Source of the DNA: Mixophyes australis
Taxonomy: Eukaryota > Chordata > Amphibia > Anura > Limnodynastidae
NCBI GenBank assembly: GCA_036250195.1
Contig: JAVHZZ010000003.1
Coordinates: forward strand, 19,120,504-19,184,503
DNA length: 64,000 nt
Reading direction: 5' to 3'
Positions within the stretch are counted from its first letter, which is position 1. Each line of letters starts with the position of its first letter. A program made the position numbers and the translations under genes. This document shows, in pieces, positions 1-12,345 of this stretch. The notes under the pieces were generated by a model. It was not told the DNA's origin, did not search any database, and was given only the letters and a program-made list of their open reading frames with translations.

Positions 1-90
1 ACTGCTCCAGTTCTCCCAGATGTGAGGGGTAATTCTCCCAATTGGTGTTTTCAGATCTCTCCACAGGTATTATATGGAATTTAGATCTGA

Positions 91-250
91 GGGTAAATGT
101 ATTAACCTCTGATTCTAGCAAATCGCCAACCTTGCCGGCAAAATTTAAAACGGTATTTAAAGATAATACTTGCCTTTAAATAAATTGCCGTTTCAAATTT
201 GTCCGGCAATGTTGGTGATTTGCTAGAATCAGAGGTTAATATGTGTACCC
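91..250. mobile_element. Palindromic MITE, about 160 bp
   Basis: The two ends are long inverted repeats. The sequence from 101 (ATTAACCTCTGATTCTAGC...) is repeated in reverse complement up to 240, with arms of about 30 bp that differ at one position, and the similarity continues outward to GGGTAAATGT on the left and its counterpart on the right. The interior is AT-rich. No target duplication was certain. It adjoins the decayed Tc1 gene on its right and may have inserted into it. The superfamily is not assigned. Confidence 0.7.
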
Positions 251-269
251 CCTGGATTTATTGCTGCCC

Positions 270-815
270 CCTCATAACAGTACAGTGTCTCGAACCATTC
301 CTGTATGTTTGGGATCATTCGTTGACGGAGACCCGGCTTTCTGATGCTGGGTTCAACATTGCCTAATAACCAGATTTCATGAGCACGTTCAGGACACCCA
401 GATGAACTGAACCTCCTCTACGTTTGATTGCAGGGAAGGTCGTCCTTTCGTGTTGGTTTCTGTAAACGTAAGGATGATGTCCTTGACCAAAAATATCTCA
501 TTTGTTCTCATCTGTCCACAGGACATTCTACCAGGAGGAATCTGCAGGTGTTTTGGTAAACTCCACTTGGGCTTCCGTATGTCTCTTCCTCTCTGTTCGG
601 CAGATGATCGAGAAGCTTTCACCGCCATTCCGACAATCCGGGGAGGTTAGTACAGCGCCATGAGCCTTAAACCCTCTAATAACATCACGTATGGTAATAG
701 CTGGAACATCAAGGTCTCCGGAGATTGATTTGTAGCCGTGAGATAGTCCCCACTTGGCTCCAATCTTCTGTCTGACCTCCTTAGGTAATTCTCTGTCTTT
801 CTCTTCTCCATGCTC
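270..815 (-). pseudogene. Tc1/mariner transposase relic
   Basis: Read on the minus strand, the N-terminal part (about 815 down to 640) resembles the paired-like helix-turn-helix DNA-binding region of Tc1 transposases: ELPKEVRQKI, then GYKSISGDLDVPAITIRDVI, then FKAHG. A later part contains EIFLVKDIILTF, and near 300-325 the frame reads NDPKHT, the motif beside the second catalytic aspartate of Tc1-like DDE transposases. The relic spans only about 550 bp where a full Tc1 gene is near 1,020 bp, and its frames are broken by stops, so the middle was deleted and the gene is dead. The C-terminal tail is missing where the palindromic MITE begins. No flanking Tc1 terminal repeats were recognised. Confidence 0.7.
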
Positions 816-1522
816 ATTGCAGAACACACAGTGACACAACAGGAGAATGAGTCCTTTCCTCTTTTCAAGCTCGTTTAATGAGTGATTATATTGCAGGCAC
901 CTGCTACGCACCACAGGTGAGTCCAGTTCCAAAGTGAAGGAGAACCACCTGCTTGACATCTAATTATATTTACCTACTTCCCAAAGATGCCAATAATGTG
1001 ACGTCCGATTTAAGGATTTCTGAGTGGAATAAGCTTTGTCTTTTTATTGCTCTCTTGTACTTTATTCCACAGCTAAAGAAAATACCTCTGGCAATGGTGC
1101 CGTCGCTGTACTGAATATTCCCAAGATTATCCTGTTTTACTTAGCCATTCAATCAGAGTTCAGACCCCTGATGTACAGTATCTGGATTAGTATAGACAAT
1201 TATAAATGAACCTGTTTACTTTGTGTATTTAGCAGCAAGGATACTAAGGAGAAGCGCTGACCGTATTTGTTTTGAATTATAAGTGTGTTGTTGTACCCAG
1301 CAGCCAAATTTAAGGATATGGGGTTTGTACAGTAGGTTAAGACAGCTTCATGCGACTAGTGAGCTGCGTTCTGCTTCAGCAATGCAGAGTCAGAGCTCTG
1401 TGTGTTTTTCTCAGTGCTCTCATCATCATCATCATCACCATTTATTAATGTGATATTGGGCCGAACGGTCGTTTATGGTGTGATTTGCCCGATAATCACC
1501 TGAAAACATTGAAGTGTGTACC
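816..1522. other. Unassigned intergenic DNA
   Basis: No gene or classified repeat was recognised. A short CAT microsatellite followed by CACCATTTATT at 1421-1446 resembles the tail end of a minus-strand V-SINE and repeats the start of the full V-SINE that begins about 100 bp further right. Confidence 0.5.
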
Positions 1523-1870
1523 CATCATCATCATCATCATCACCATTTATTTATATAGCGCCACTGATTCCGCAGCACTGTACAGAGAACTCATTCACAT
1601 CAGTCCCTGTCCCATTGGAGCTTACAGTCTAAATTCCCTAACATACACACACACAGACAGACAGTGACTAGGGTCAATTTTGATAGCAGCCAATTAACCT
1701 ACCAGTATGTTTTTGGAGTGTGGGAGGAAACCGGAGCACCCAGAGGAAACCCACGCAAACACGGGGAGAACATACAAACTCCACACAGATAAGGACATGG
1801 TCGGGAATCGAACTCATGACCCCAGTGCTGTGAGGCAGAAGTGCTAACCACTGAGCCACCGTGATGCCCT
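1523..1870 (-). mobile_element. V-SINE, tRNA-headed, full length
   Basis: Read on the minus strand the copy runs from a tRNA-like head (GGTGGCTCAGTGGTTAGCAC, with a B-box-like region near 1815-1830) through the conserved central V domain (GTTTCCTCTGGGTGCTCCGG) to a LINE-type tail (GGCGCTATATAAATAAA) and a GATGAT microsatellite at 1523-1540. This order (tRNA head, central domain, LINE-derived tail) defines the V-SINE superfamily. It contains no protein gene. Transcription would be by RNA polymerase III from the internal boxes if they still work. Confidence 0.85.
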
Positions 1871-2468
1871 AGTTGTGTTTAATTATCAGGACATAACTGA
1901 ATGCAATACATTACCGTCCCTGGCTTTTATATATATCTGGAACTCCGTAAAGCAGCACCGGACCGAAAATATTCAACTTATAAGTTTTACGGTGCAAAAA
2001 AGATTGACTTGTTTTGTATGCAGCAAATCATTGGTGTAAATGGCTGGTCCCGCATATTGATGAGTGTGATAGCGGCGATACTTAGTATTCATTACATGTC
2101 AGGGTGTCTGAGAGCAGACAGTGTTTGCCAAACTTCAGCATGTTCCTCATTCCAGATGCAGCCGATTTCACAAGCTCTGTTTTTTGTCTTTTGGAAGTAT
2201 AGACTTAGATTTGTTCTCAGGGAAGGGAAGATACTGCAGAGGAGTCAGTGTCTGTTTCTCTCCAGTTTATATCTCTACTAATGTCAATCTAGTGGTACAT
2301 GGCCGTCTGTGACGGTAATTCAGCGTGGGAAAGCGTAGTGCTGGGAATGGTAGGAAGGTGTTTCTCAGGACCTGAGTACCAGGGACCCTAAACCTTTTTG
2401 GGTGAGGAAAAGGAGTTTGTGAACCGCTTCCCACATATGGGCGTTAAATCTGGTGGTTGCGCAATACC
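1871..2468. other. Unassigned intergenic DNA
   Basis: Open frames here are short and unlike known proteins. Nothing else was recognised. Confidence 0.5.
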
Positions 2469-2476
2469 ATGGGGTC

Positions 2477-2775
2477 CAGGGGCAAACGCAGGTTTCGTAG
2501 AGGGCGGTTTCCACACCAGTGGGCGTGACCAGCATGCATGGGGGCGTGACTATAATTTTAGACAGTGCTTGGCTGCTCTCCAACTCTCCCTATCCCCATA
2601 ATATACATGGGCAATGCTGCGTGTACTACTGTTAGGTGCACGCAGCTCTCTCTTTTTTCAAGCAGAGCTGTGTGAAGCGGGAGCAGGGTCCAACCACCTC
2701 AATTATACAGTGCTCCAGATTTGGAGGGGGGTTTCCAGGCACTAGGACCCCCCCCCCCCCCTCGGTTTGCCAATA
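2477..2775. mobile_element. hAT-like MITE with CAGGGGCAAAC end
   Basis: The element begins CAGGGGCAAACGCAGG and ends in the near inverted form (CCTCGGTTTGCCAATA). It is flanked by a perfect 8-bp duplication ATGGGGTC (2469-2476 and 2776-2783), the size made by hAT transposases. It contains a long C run at 2751-2762. Related copies lie at 33281-33566 and 60026-60490. It has no coding capacity. Confidence 0.75.
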
Positions 2776-2811
2776 ATGGGGTCATACAGACTCCTGTAGA
2801 TACATATGTAG

Positions 2812-3192
2812 ACTGGGAGGTCTCCCAGAAATGCAGAAGTCTCCCGGACATTCCGGGAGAGTAGGCAACTATGCGTTAAAGAAAAGCAGCTAATGAATCT
2901 GTAGAGACTGAAGTGTGTTTTACATTTCTGTCTCCAGTACTGAAGTCATGTTGTCTTACCTGTCAGTCTTTGATTAAATCTTGGTCTCCATGAAAATGGC
3001 CACCTCCATAGGCATCAATACATGGACATAGGACACAATTTCTGAACTGTGTCATCGTGCCACAGATGGCAAAGCCAACCACGTCTTGTACTGGCTCAGC
3101 ATCAGGGAGAATGCCAGACTCTTCAGGGAGTGAGGGAGATCACCCCTATTTCAGGGAGTCTCCCTGACATTCAGGGACAGTTGGCAGGTATG
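2812..3192. mobile_element. Truncated copy of the CATACTTGCC MITE
   Basis: This stretch matches the right two thirds of the complete element at 20380-20963, including TCTCCCGGACATTCCGGGAG, the long internal region around GACATAGGACACAATTTC and the terminal AGTTGGCAGGTATG. The left terminus is absent, so the copy is truncated there. Confidence 0.75.
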
Positions 3193-4162
3193 GTATATAA
3201 TAGTGTGTAGTGATTACCTCTCCCATCCTAAGTGCAGTTATGTAAAACAATCTAAAACAAGCGAGTCCTCTTTCTATACAAATAATTAAAAGATCATCTA
3301 TGCAGCCCCTAAAACTGCACCCACCCCCCATCTGCAGGTGACCTGTCACCCGCTGGGCTTCATATAGGTGAATAACTCGGCCTCCTGTGCAATAAACTAA
3401 CTTCGTCTCTATTATATAACGTTAGGTCCAGTTTGTTTTGAGTTAATTAGAAAATAGGGAACTATTAACACTTCAAGATCTCCCTTGTTACAAAAAAAAG
3501 TATATAAAAATTAAAATGTAAAAAAAAAACCATCCTCTTCATTCTGTCCCTAAAACTACCCCAGGCTGCCATTAGTTACATATAATTGGTATCCCTAAAA
3601 CTGCACAATATAATTTTGGGGTAATTGTCATGTGTTACATTAATAGCATAAAGTAACAATGGAAATAAATGCAAAAATATCGACCTTTTTCTTCTGATTT
3701 ATGTCTAATGTTCACAACATAAATGAAGAAATGATACATCTGGACCAGCATTTAATTGTTATGGGGTAATCGTGTCCAGATATAAATCACATAATGTAGT
3801 AAATATAAACATATATAATACTCCTAGAAACAGAATGCTGAGTTGCCCTAACACACTCTGGTTATTCCAGTTTTTGGACCACTGGATCACACCCTCTGAT
3901 AACTCGTCTGTAGTACATGAGGCTGATTATCCCTCTGAGGCACAGAAAAAGTTTTATTATACAGTTAACTGGTTATTTCTTCACAGCTGCCTTTGCCCCA
4001 GTGTCCTGTCAGTGACCTGATTAATCAGTAACCGCTCCGCACTATCACCCAGTGTCAAAGTCTGTGATCTGTCAGATCTGTGCAGGACTGCAAGTCATGT
4101 AGATGATGTAATACACTGTATTATGTATATACTGCTTAATACCCTGATACTGAGTATAATAG
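3193..4162. other. Unassigned AT-rich DNA
   Basis: No gene or classified repeat was recognised in about 970 bp. The last 60 bp contain degenerate pieces of the 34-bp repeat that follows. Confidence 0.5.
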
Positions 4163-7100
4163 TACACGCTGTATAATACACTGACACTATGGTAGGTACA
4201 TACTGTATAATACACTGACACTATAGTAGGTACATACTGTGTAATACACTGACACTATAGTAGGTACACGCTGTATAATACACTGACACTATGGTAGGTA
4301 CACACTGTATAATACACTGACACTATGGTAGGTACATACTGTATAATACACTGACACTATGGTAGGTACACGCTGTATAATACACTGACACTATAGTAGG
4401 TACATACTGTGTAATACACTGACACTATGGTAGCTACATGCTGTATAATACACTGACACTATGGTAGGTACATACTGTATAATACACTGACACTATAGTA
4501 GGTACATACTGTGTAATACACTGACACTATGGTAGGTACATGCTGTATAATACACTGACACTATGGTAGGTACACGCTGTATAATACACTGACACTATGG
4601 TAGGTACACGCTGTATAATACACTGACACTATGGTAGGTACATGCTGTATAATACACTGACACTATGGTAGGTACACGCTGTATAATACACTGACACTAT
4701 GGTAAGTACATGCTGTATAATACACTGACACTATGGTAGGTACATGCTGTATAATACACTGACACTATAGTAGGTACATACTGTGTAATACACTGACACT
4801 ATGGTAGGTACATACTGTATAATACACTGACACTATGGTAGGTACATACTGTGTAATACACTGACACTATGGTAGGTACATACTGTGTAATACACTGACA
4901 CTATGGTAGGTACATACTGTGTAATACACTGACACTATGGTAGGTACATACTGTGTAATACACTGACACTATGGTAGGTACATGCTGTGTAATACACTGA
5001 CACTATGGTAGGTACACGCTGTATAATACACTGACACTATGGTAGGTACACGATGTATAATACACTGACACTATGGTAGGTACATACTGTATAATACACT
5101 GACACGATGGTAGGTACATACTGTATAATACACTGACACTATGGTAGGTACACACTGTATAATACACTGACACTATGGTAGGTACACGCTGTATAATACA
5201 CTGACACTATGGTAGGTACACGCTGTATAATACACTGACACTATGGTAGGTACACGCTGTATAATACACTGACACTATGGTAGGTACATGCTGTATAATA
5301 CACTGACACTATGGTAGGTACATACTGTGTAATACACTGACACTATGGTAGGTACATACTGTATAATACACTGACACTATGGTAGGTACACACTGTATAA
5401 TACACTGACACTATGGTAGGTACACACTGCGTAATACACTGACACTATGGTAGGTACACGCTGTGTAATACACTGACACTATGGTAGGTACATACTGTAT
5501 AATACACTGACACTATGGTAGGTACATGCTGTATAATACACTGACACTATGGTAGGTACATGCTGTATAATACACTGACACTATAGTAGGTACATACTGT
5601 GTAATACACTGACACTATGGTAGGTACATACTGTGTAATACACTGACACTATGGTAGGTACATACTGTATAATACACTGACACTATAGTAGGTACATACT
5701 GTGTAATACACTGACACTATGGTAGGTACATACTGTGTAATACACTGACACTATGGTAGGTACATACTGTGTAATACACTGACACTATGGTAGGTACATA
5801 CTGTGTAATACACTGACACTATGGTAGGTACATACTGTGTAATACACTGACACTATGGTAGGTACATACTGTGTAATACACTGACACTATGGTAGGTACA
5901 TACTGTGTAATACACTGACACTATGGTAGGTACACGCTGTATAATACACTGACACTATAGTAGGTACATACTGTATAATACACTGACACTATGGTAGGTA
6001 CATGCTGTATAATACACTGACACTATGGTAGGTACACGCTGTATAATACACTGACACTATGGTAGGTACACGCTGTATAATACACTGACACTATGGTAGG
6101 TACATACTGTGTAATACACTGACACTATGGTAGGTACACGCTGTATAATACACTGACACTATAGTAGGTACATACTGTATAATACACTGACACTATGGTA
6201 GGTACATGCTGTATAATACACTGACACTATGGTAGGTACACGCTGTATAATACACTGACACTATAGTAGGTACATACTGTATAATACACTGACACTATGG
6301 TAGGTACACGCTGTATAATACACTGACACTATGGTAGGTACACGCTGTATAATACACTGACACTATGGTAGGTACATGCTGTGTAATACACTGACACTAT
6401 GGTAGGTACACGCTGTATAATACACTGACACTATAGTAGGTACATACTGTATAATACACTGACACTATGGTAGGTACATGCTGTATAATACACTGACACT
6501 ATGGTAGGTACACGCTGTATAATACACTGACACTATGGTAGGTACACGCTGTATAATACACTGACACTATGGTAGGTACACGCTGTATAATACACTGACA
6601 CTATGGTAGGTACACGCTGTATAATACACTGACACTATGGTAGGTACACGCTGTATAATACACTGACACTATGGTAGGTACATGCTGTATAATACACTGA
6701 CACTATGGTAGGTACACGCTGTATAATACACTGACACTATGATAGGTACATGCTGTATAATACACTGACACTATGGTAGGTACATGCTGTATAATACACT
6801 GACACTATGGTAGGTACATACTGTATAATACACTGACACTATGGTAGGTATATACTGTATAATACACTGACACTATGGTAGGTACATACTGTGTAATACA
6901 CTGACACTATGGTAGGTACATACTGTGTAATACACTGACACTATGGTAGGTACATACTGTGTAATACACTGACACTATGGTAGGTACATACTGTGTAATA
7001 CACTGACACTATGGTAGGTACATACTGTGTAATACACTGACACTATGGTAGGTACATACTGTGTAATACACTGACACTATGGTAGGTACATACTGTGTAA

Positions 7101-7519
7101 TACACTGACACTATGGTAGGTACACGCTGTATAATACACTGACACTATAGTAGGTACATACTGTGTAATACACTGACACTATGGTAGGTACATGCTGTAT
7201 AATACACTGACACTATGGTAGGTACACGCTGTATAATACACTGACACTATGGTAGGTACACGCTGTATAATACACTGACACTATGGTAGGTACACGCTGT
7301 ATAATACACTGACACTATGGTAGGTACACGCTGTATAATACACTGACACTATGGTAGGTACATACTGTATAATACACTGACACTATGGTAGGTACACGCT
7401 GTATAATACACTGACACTGTGGTAGGTACATACTGTATAATACACTGACACTATGGTAGGTACATACTGTATAATACACTGACACTATGGTAGGTACATG
7501 CTGTATAATACACTGACAT
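4163..7519. repeat. 34-bp minisatellite, about 99 copies
   Basis: A head-to-tail array with unit TACATACTGTATAATACACT + GACACTATGGTAGG (34 bp) runs without interruption for about 3.36 kb. Units differ at a few fixed positions (TACACGC, TACATGC, TACATAC; GTATAA or GTGTAA; ATGG or ATAG). Runs of seven identical GTGTAA units start at 5693 and again at 6883, exactly 35 units apart, so a block of the array was itself duplicated. Open frames here exist only because of the repeat. Confidence 0.95.
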
Positions 7520-8151
7520 TGCGTCATGTACATAAAACATACATAGTCCGTAGCCTTTAATAAGGAATCCACCTAAATATTTTAGTACATCTCCACTTCC
7601 CCAATCAGGTGTAACCACAAGACTTCTATGCCCGGGACAGTTTCAGTTCCTGATATAATCATTGCTGTCCCTGTTGGTAACAGACTGAAGATTTCTCCAG
7701 CTTTAACCAAACTAACGCTCAGTACCACTGTCCCCATATTTATCTGTGGGGACTGTGAACTTAAAGCCCTCTTGGTTGTCTGTTGCTCTGGCCATCTGAA
7801 GTCTATAGACACTGTCCAAGCGGGATCAGGATCATAAATTGATCCACAAACAGATGTATTTTCCCTATGATCAGCGACGATAAGAGAAGCTACTTTACGG
7901 GCCAAACTGTGCTCCTACATTCAAAGACTTATATCCATTCTCTTCCCACACTCCAAAGACATACTGGAAGGTTATTTAACAATAATAATATTTTTTATGT
8001 CCATTTGGGTTGCTGCTATGCAGAAGATTCATATTGGAGTTGCACAGCATTAATCATTTACTAGTAACGTCATCGACCTGCAACTCAGCGCTCTTGTGCA
8101 ACGTACATCTGACACCGCTGTGTTTTGAGTTCAACACATCTTGAGATACGT
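7520..8151. other. Unassigned intergenic DNA
   Basis: Two overlapping opposite-strand frames of 107 and 69 codons (7582-7905) have no recognisable domain. An ATA-rich tract lies near 7980. Confidence 0.5.
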
Positions 8152-8480
8152 GGGGCAGCATGTTGGCTAAGTGGTTAGCACTTCTGCCTCACAGCGCTGG
8201 GGTCATGAGTTCAATTCCCAACCATGGCCTTATCTGTGTGGAGTTTGCATGTTCTCCCCGTGTCTGTGTGGGTTTCCTCCGGGTGCTCCGGTTTCCTCCC
8301 ACACCAAAAACATACTAGTAGGTTAATTGGCTGCTATCAAAATTGACCCTAGTCTATGTCTGTATGTGTATGTAAGGGAATTTAGACTGTAAGCTCCAAT
8401 GGGGCAGGGACTGATGTGAATGAGTTCTCTGTACAGCGCTGCGGAATCAGTGGCGCTATATAAATAGATGGTGATGATGA
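8152..8480 (+). mobile_element. V-SINE, full length
   Basis: The copy has the tRNA-like head (TTGGCTAAGTGGTTAGCAC; B-box-like GAGTTCAATTCCC), the central V domain (GGGTTTCCTCCGGGTGCTCC), and the LINE-like tail GGCGCTATATAAATA followed by GATGGTGATGATGA. Order and length agree with the opposite-strand copy at 1523-1870. Confidence 0.85.
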
Positions 8481-9057
8481 TACATGTGACTCCACTTACA
8501 CACGTACGTAGATACGTGTGACTCCTCTTACACACGTACGTTCGCAATTTTTTGCAACAGAATATTTAAACATCCATTCAGGGTGTGAAACGCGTTAACC
8601 TGTCATTGACGTATGACGGTTTAAGCTTTAGCACTGAACACTGACCGTGAGTTCATTTCTTTAGGAGAAACAGGTGGAATCCCCCAAATCACTATTGTAC
8701 AGTATGTGAAGACATTTCTTTGAAAATGTTGACTTTGTAATTATCGTGTTTGCTGTGATCACATTGCCCAAGCAATACATTGCTGTATAAATATTTGACT
8801 TGTATAAATCTAGTTATGAACTTCTGGTAACCTGAAGCTCTAACGGAAGACACCTTTGTTGTTGTAACATCCAAAAATGCTACTTTTAAGACTTTAAATT
8901 GAATTAATACAGGGATAAAGCAGCTTAAAGAGACTCTATACTCGAATGGTCTAAATGTAGAAAAATAGATAAGTGAGCAATCCCTTCATATTCCTACAAT
9001 AATACAATCAAAAAAATTATAATCAGAGAAACCAATTATGAAATATTCAAACAGAGT
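8481..9057. other. Unassigned intergenic DNA
   Basis: A short imperfect repeat containing ACACACGTACGT occurs twice at 8495-8545. Nothing else was recognised up to the target duplication of the Gypsy element. Confidence 0.5.
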
Positions 9058-9062
9058 TGTAT

Positions 9063-9772
9063 TGTTATGGCCACCAGTGGGACATAAACTCATAGAACAG
9101 GTAGAAGAGGTCTTCACCTTTAGCAGCCGCCTTTCCCGTAGAGACTGGTTACGCTCACAGGTACTCGGATGCCCCCAGGTCTTATGCTCAGAGTAGTATG
9201 AGTTTATGCTAACACGGCAGTGCACAGGTACAGGAGGTAGCACACGGTGTAGTGGCAGGCCAGAGGTCAGCGGACTGGACAGAGCACCCGAGAAGATGTC
9301 AGGTACAGGCAAAAAGATCGGGGTCACAGGCAGTGGTTCAGAGTCCGGGTACAGGCAAAAGGTCATACACAGGTAATCAATCCAAGGTTTCAACACCAAA
9401 CAAGAACAGGAGCAGTCAGCAGTACTGGAACAGACCGCTATAACTGGCAGTGAGGCTCAGACCTCACTGCCTTAAATAGTACTAAGAGCCAATCAGGACA
9501 GAGGAAGACAGGGCTGACAATCAGGCTGCTAATTAATTACTAGCTAGAACTAGCATAGGTAATAACATAAACCAGGAAGCATGTATAAAAATATAAATGA
9601 ACCAGTTTAAATCATATGAGAGCTCCCCCTGGAGTCGGAGGATGTCCCTGCACCCTCCTACATCTATGCCACAAGGATAATCCCAAAGAATAATAACAGA
9701 GCATAGAAACTAGAGCACGCGGCCGGCTGCTAGATCACGCCAGGATGCGGCGTACCGCCGCGGCTCATGACA
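9063..9772 (-). repeat. 3' LTR of the Gypsy element (710 bp)
   Basis: It begins TGTTATGGCC and ends GCTCATGACA on the plus strand. On the element strand it holds a TATA-like ATTTAAGG (complement near 9472-9479). It contains about two units of an internal ~43-bp repeat around 9305-9365, where the other LTR has more. Confidence 0.9.
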
Positions 9773-9794
9773 GTACCTCCCCCTTGAGGAGGGG

Positions 9795-11684
9795 TCAAGG
9801 CATCCGATACCCTGGTTTCGTGGGAAATTTCTTAAAGAATTCCTTTATGAGTCTCTCAGCATGGAGACGCTTCTGTGGTATCCAACATCGCTCTTCTGGG
9901 CCGTAACCCTTGCAATGGACTAAGAACTGGACCTGACCTTTCCTTGAGTCCAGAATTTTTTCAACGATAAACTCACAATCTCCATTCACAAGAAGAGGCC
10001 TAGGCCTATTTGAAGAAGGCCGATTGAACGTGCTAGGAGAGACAGCTTTTTTCCGAAGAGAGCAATGGAATGTGCAGGGTATTTTTAAAGAAGGTGGTAG
10101 TTTAAGCCTGAACGCCACTGGGTTTATCCTTTTCTCAATTGAAAATGGTCCAATGTATCGGGGCCCTAGTTTCCTGCAGGGTTGCCTCAATTTGATGTTC
10201 CGTGTGGACAACCAGACTTGATCCCCCACTTTCAATGAACACGGACCACGATGACAATCAGCGAAGCTTTTGGATCTGAGGGAGGCTTGACATAGTGCGG
10301 AATGTACCTTCTTCCAGACGGACTTCAACCAGGATATAATAGTAGGAGTCCCAGAATCACCAACGGTAACAGCAGAAGAAAAAGAGTTAGCTTTCGGGTG
10401 AAACCCGAGATTGCAGAAGAACGGGGAGGTACGTGTTGCAGAATGGCAAGAATTGTTAGAAGAAAACTCTGCCCAGGGTAAGAGAGAGGACCAGTTATCT
10501 TGGAACTTGGAAACATAAATGCGCAGGAACTGTTCCAGGGATTGATTGGTTCTTTCCGTCTGACCATTTGACTGAGGGTGGTAAACTGAGGACAAACTGA
10601 TCTTGATTCCGAGGGAATTGCAGAAAGACCTCCAAAACCGTGCAATGAACTGGGACCCTCGGTCCGAAACAATGTCCTCTGGGAGGCCGCGGAGACAGAA
10701 GATATGAGTGATGAACAAGGTGACCAAACTTCTGGCATTCGGCAACTTGGGTAAGGGAACAAAGCGTGCCATCTTGCTGAATCGATCAACGACTACCCAA
10801 ATGGTGTTATGACCTGAGGACAATGGTAGGTCGACTATAAAGTCCATAGAAATATGGGTCCAAGGCCTGCTTGGAGTTGACAAGGGTAGCAGTTGACCAG
10901 GAGAACGTATTCTGGAGGATTTGTTCCTGGCACACTCTGGACAGGTCCAGACGTATTTTTCTGCATCAGAAGACAAGGTGGGCCACCAAAGCCAGCAGGA
11001 AAGTATTTCTATGGTTCTCTGGACACCGGGATGACCTGCTGAGTGGTTGTCCTGGCATTCAATGAGGACAGACTTTCTCAGATGTACTGGGACAAACAAT
11101 TTATTAGCGGGTGTCTGAGCTGGAGCAATTTTCTGGAAGTGGCGGAATGTGGCCCCAAGATCCTGAGTTAGACCGACATGAATGGAGGTAGAGGGAATTA
11201 TAGGTTGCGGGTCAGGAGGCTGAGGATGGCATGCCATAAAACTCAGAGACAGCGAATCAGCCTTGGTATTCTTTGATCCTGGACGGTAAGTGATGAGGAA
11301 GTTGAACCAGGTGAAAAACAAAGCCCAGCGGGTCTGTCGAGAATTTAGAGTTTTGGCGGTCTGGATATACTGAAGGTTTTTGTGGTCAGTGAAGATTGTT
11401 ATAACGTGACTTGCTCCTTCTAACCAATGCTGCCATACTTCGAGGGTCCACTTGATGGCCAATAGCTCTCGATTCCCAACATCGTAGTTAATTTCGGCAG
11501 ATGAGAATTTCCTGGACAGATATGCACACGGGTGCAATTTCTTGCTTTGAGGATCCTTTTGAGAGAGAATGGTGCCTCCTCCTACATTTGAGGAGTCTAC
11601 TTCTACAATGAACGGAAGCTCAGGGTCTGAGAGCCTGAGAACGGGTGCAGATCTGAAGGCGGCATTAAAGGCAGAAAAGCTCGC
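9795..11684 (-). pseudogene. pol: Gypsy pol 3' part: RNase H, integrase, chromodomain
   Basis: The frame is open from about 11,700 to 9,795 (580 codons after the first ATG at 11,537). Residues are numbered from that ATG. RNase H comes first, partly upstream of the ATG (FIVEVDSSN; later TDHKNLQY). The integrase zinc-binding residues are H165, H169, C199 and C202. The catalytic triad is D232, D292 and E328, giving the D-D-35-E spacing expected of retroviral-type integrases. A GPY/F-like module (LGPRYIGPF) follows, and a chromodomain occupies about 523-565 (FIVEKILDSR, CKGYGPEERCWIP). In related elements this domain steers integration to modified chromatin. The segment is uninterrupted, but it is separated from the RT by a frameshift near 11,725 and so cannot be made as a normal polyprotein. 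Confidence 0.9.
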
Positions 11685-12345
11685 TAACGCCTTTGAAGAC
11701 CAATTAGCTGGGTCTGCGCCCTTCCAGTGAGAGCAGTTATAGGCGCCACCAGCGAATAAAACAAGTGTATAAACCTCCGATAGTAGTTGGCAAAGCCAAG
11801 GAACCTTTGGATTGCCTTGAGGTTAGTAGGAAGAACCCAGTCTTGAATTGCTTGGACTTTACTGAGGTCCATGGAGAAACCAGACGAAGAAATGATGTAT
11901 CCTAAAAAAGCCACCCTGGTGACTTCGAACTCGCACTTCTCCAATTTCGCGTAGAGGTGGTGTTGACGTAACTTCTCCAGAACTTCCCGAACCTGTTGGC
12001 GGTGCTGGGACAAGCACTGAGAGTAAATTAAAATATCATCCAAGTAAACCACCACGGTCTTACCCAAGAATTCTCGCAAGACGTCATTGATTAGATCTTG
12101 GAAGACTGCCGGGGCGTTACACAATCCGAATGGCATCACCAAATATTCATAATGCCCAGAGAGGGTATTAAAGGCCGTCTTCCATTCGTCTCCCTGTCTG
12201 ATGCGGATGAGATTATAAGCACCCAGTAGGTCAATCTTAGAGAAGATGGTGGCAGACTTCAACTGGTCAAACAAAACAGAAATCAAGGGCAGCAGTTAAG
12301 TGTTTTTGACTGTGATTTTATTCAGGCCATGGTAGTCTGGAACGT
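11684..12345 (-). pseudogene. pol: Gypsy reverse transcriptase, broken
   Basis: The frame starts at the deletion junction with DYHGLNKITVKN, the conserved block before the RT palm. It continues through FSKIDLLGAY, MPFGLCNAPAVFQ and the active-site motif YLDD (about 12035-12046), then FLGYIIS and FLGFANYYRRFI. A TAA stop at 12296-12298 lies in frame where family members have a tyrosine. Near 11,725 a one-base shift moves the reading frame before the RNase H. The protease and the N-terminal part of RT are absent, so the gene cannot be active. Confidence 0.9.

Noticed and set aside
1421..1446. A separate SINE insertion
   Set aside because: Only a CAT run and about ten tail-like bases are present; too short to call.
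7315..7572. 85-codon minus-strand frame with repeated residues
   Set aside because: Translation of the 34-bp minisatellite.
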